From UBA8389 sp964472175 (lineage in GTDB: Bacteria > Bacteroidota > Bacteroidia > Bacteroidales > UBA1402): DNA of 22,697 nt. Shown piece by piece: positions 22,259-22,697 of the stretch. Position 1 is the first letter of the stretch; every line of letters begins with the position of its first letter. The stretch lies in the NCBI GenBank assembly GCA_964472175.1, contig CAYYJF010000028.1:1-22697 (forward strand). Direction: 5' to 3'. A program made the translations under genes and the position numbers. The notes beneath the pieces were generated by a model. That model ran no database searches and had not been told where the DNA came from. It worked only from the letters and a program-made list of their open reading frames with translations.

Positions 22259-22697
22259 ATGAAACACATCCTTTTACTCATTGGTTTGATCTCTTGCCTG
22301 AGTTTGAATGCTCAGAACGATTTGGTTTTTTCGCCCATCAACAGCAATGATGGTTTGTCGGACAACCGTGTTCGGAGCATTTGTCAGTTGAATGATGGCA
22401 GAATGGTCTTTGTCACGGAGGGCTTGATCAATTTGTATGACGGGGTTCGTTTCAAATATCTGCATTACGATGACAGGAAATCTTATCCTTTGCTCGATTA
22501 TTCGGGTTGGCATCGGGTGTATGTAGATTCGGACAAGCTTTTATGGATGAAAATCAAACAGCGTTTGTACGTATTTGACACGCGCAAAGAGGTTTATATT
22601 GCGAATACGGACAGTTTGTTTAAAAAACAGGGTGTTCGGAACGTTGTTCGGGACATTTTCATCGACAGCAACAAAGATTACTGGTACATCACCGACC
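22259..22697 (+). CDS. Two-component-propeller regulator, probable hybrid two-component sensor (3' partial)
   Basis: The frame starts at ATG 22259 and remains open to the end of the window (146 residues visible). It begins with a signal peptide (KHILLLIGLISCLSLNAQ, cleavage after NA). The mature start FSPINSNDGLSDNRVRSICQ is the standard opening of Bacteroidota periplasmic sensor domains built from two-component regulator propeller repeats, followed by the first blades (GRMVFVTEGLINLYDGVRF; DSDKLLWMKIKQRLYVFDT; DSNKDYWYITD). Such proteins are mostly hybrid two-component systems (propeller, Y_Y_Y domain, kinase, receiver, AraC-type HTH) that bind oligosaccharides and switch on the neighbouring polysaccharide locus. 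The kinase and DNA-binding parts would lie outside the window, so a propeller protein with another output is possible. It is divergent to the glycosidase operon, with 181 nt between the two starts. Confidence 0.8.
   Translation, partial: MKHILLLIGLISCLSLNAQNDLVFSPINSNDGLSDNRVRSICQLNDGRMVFVTEGLINLYDGVRFKYLHYDDRKSYPLLDYSGWHRVYVDSDKLLWMKIKQRLYVFDTRKEVYIANTDSLFKKQGVRNVVRDIFIDSNKDYWYITD

Overview
The window looks like chromosomal DNA of a Bacteroidota bacterium, most likely order Bacteroidales. The reasons are the many Bacteroidota-type families (four secreted exo-glycosidases beside a two-component-propeller regulator, a Wzi-type capsule protein, a LolD-like ABC ATPase), the absence of strong Shine-Dalgarno sites, and promoter-like elements close to the Bacteroidota consensus (TTTG ... 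TAnnTTTG). No phage, insertion sequence, CRISPR array or RNA gene was recognised.

Left block, + strand, 1-13084: a tightly packed operon of at least nine genes, most joined by ATGA overlaps or gaps of 4-7 nt. The order is: a beta-propeller protein with PQQ/BamB-type repeats (5' end outside the window); a NuoE-NuoF fusion that should oxidise NADH; a NuoG/GltD-like Fe-S flavoprotein that appears to have lost its NAD(P)H-binding domain; a second, secreted PQQ-type beta-propeller; a GT4 glycosyltransferase; a LolD-like ABC ATPase (interrupted by a 100-N assembly gap at 7305-7404); a large FtsX-type permease with odd in-frame repeats; a kelch-repeat lipoprotein; and a Wzi-like outer-membrane barrel. 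The cytoplasmic part would pass electrons from NADH through several Fe-S clusters to an unknown acceptor. The rest points to the envelope (periplasmic propellers, ABC exporter/lipoprotein machinery, glycan proteins). The combination of a redox module with envelope and glycan genes is the most unusual thing here, and its function cannot be read from the sequence alone.

Middle, 13085-13594: convergent intergenic space. It holds, on the - strand, a roughly 124-codon, more AT-rich fragment resembling the C-terminus of a restriction endonuclease (MvaI/BcnI-like, tentative), and a strong bidirectional terminator hairpin at 13533-13571.

Right block, - strand, 22077-13595: a four-gene glycosidase operon in transcription order GH3, GH27 (with NPCBM), GH43-CBM6, GH31, separated by only 4-7 nt. 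All four carry signal peptides, so they probably trim oligosaccharides in the periplasm. Divergent to it at 22259 begins a + strand regulator with a signal peptide and two-component propeller repeats, very probably a hybrid two-component sensor, cut by the window end. The intergenic region has a good Bacteroidota promoter for the regulator, a weaker one for the glycosidases, and a small nested dyad that could be an operator. No SusC/SusD pair is in the window; it could lie beyond the right edge or be absent. The enzyme set suits a branched xylan or another arabinose/xylose/galactose-decorated glycan, which is inference.
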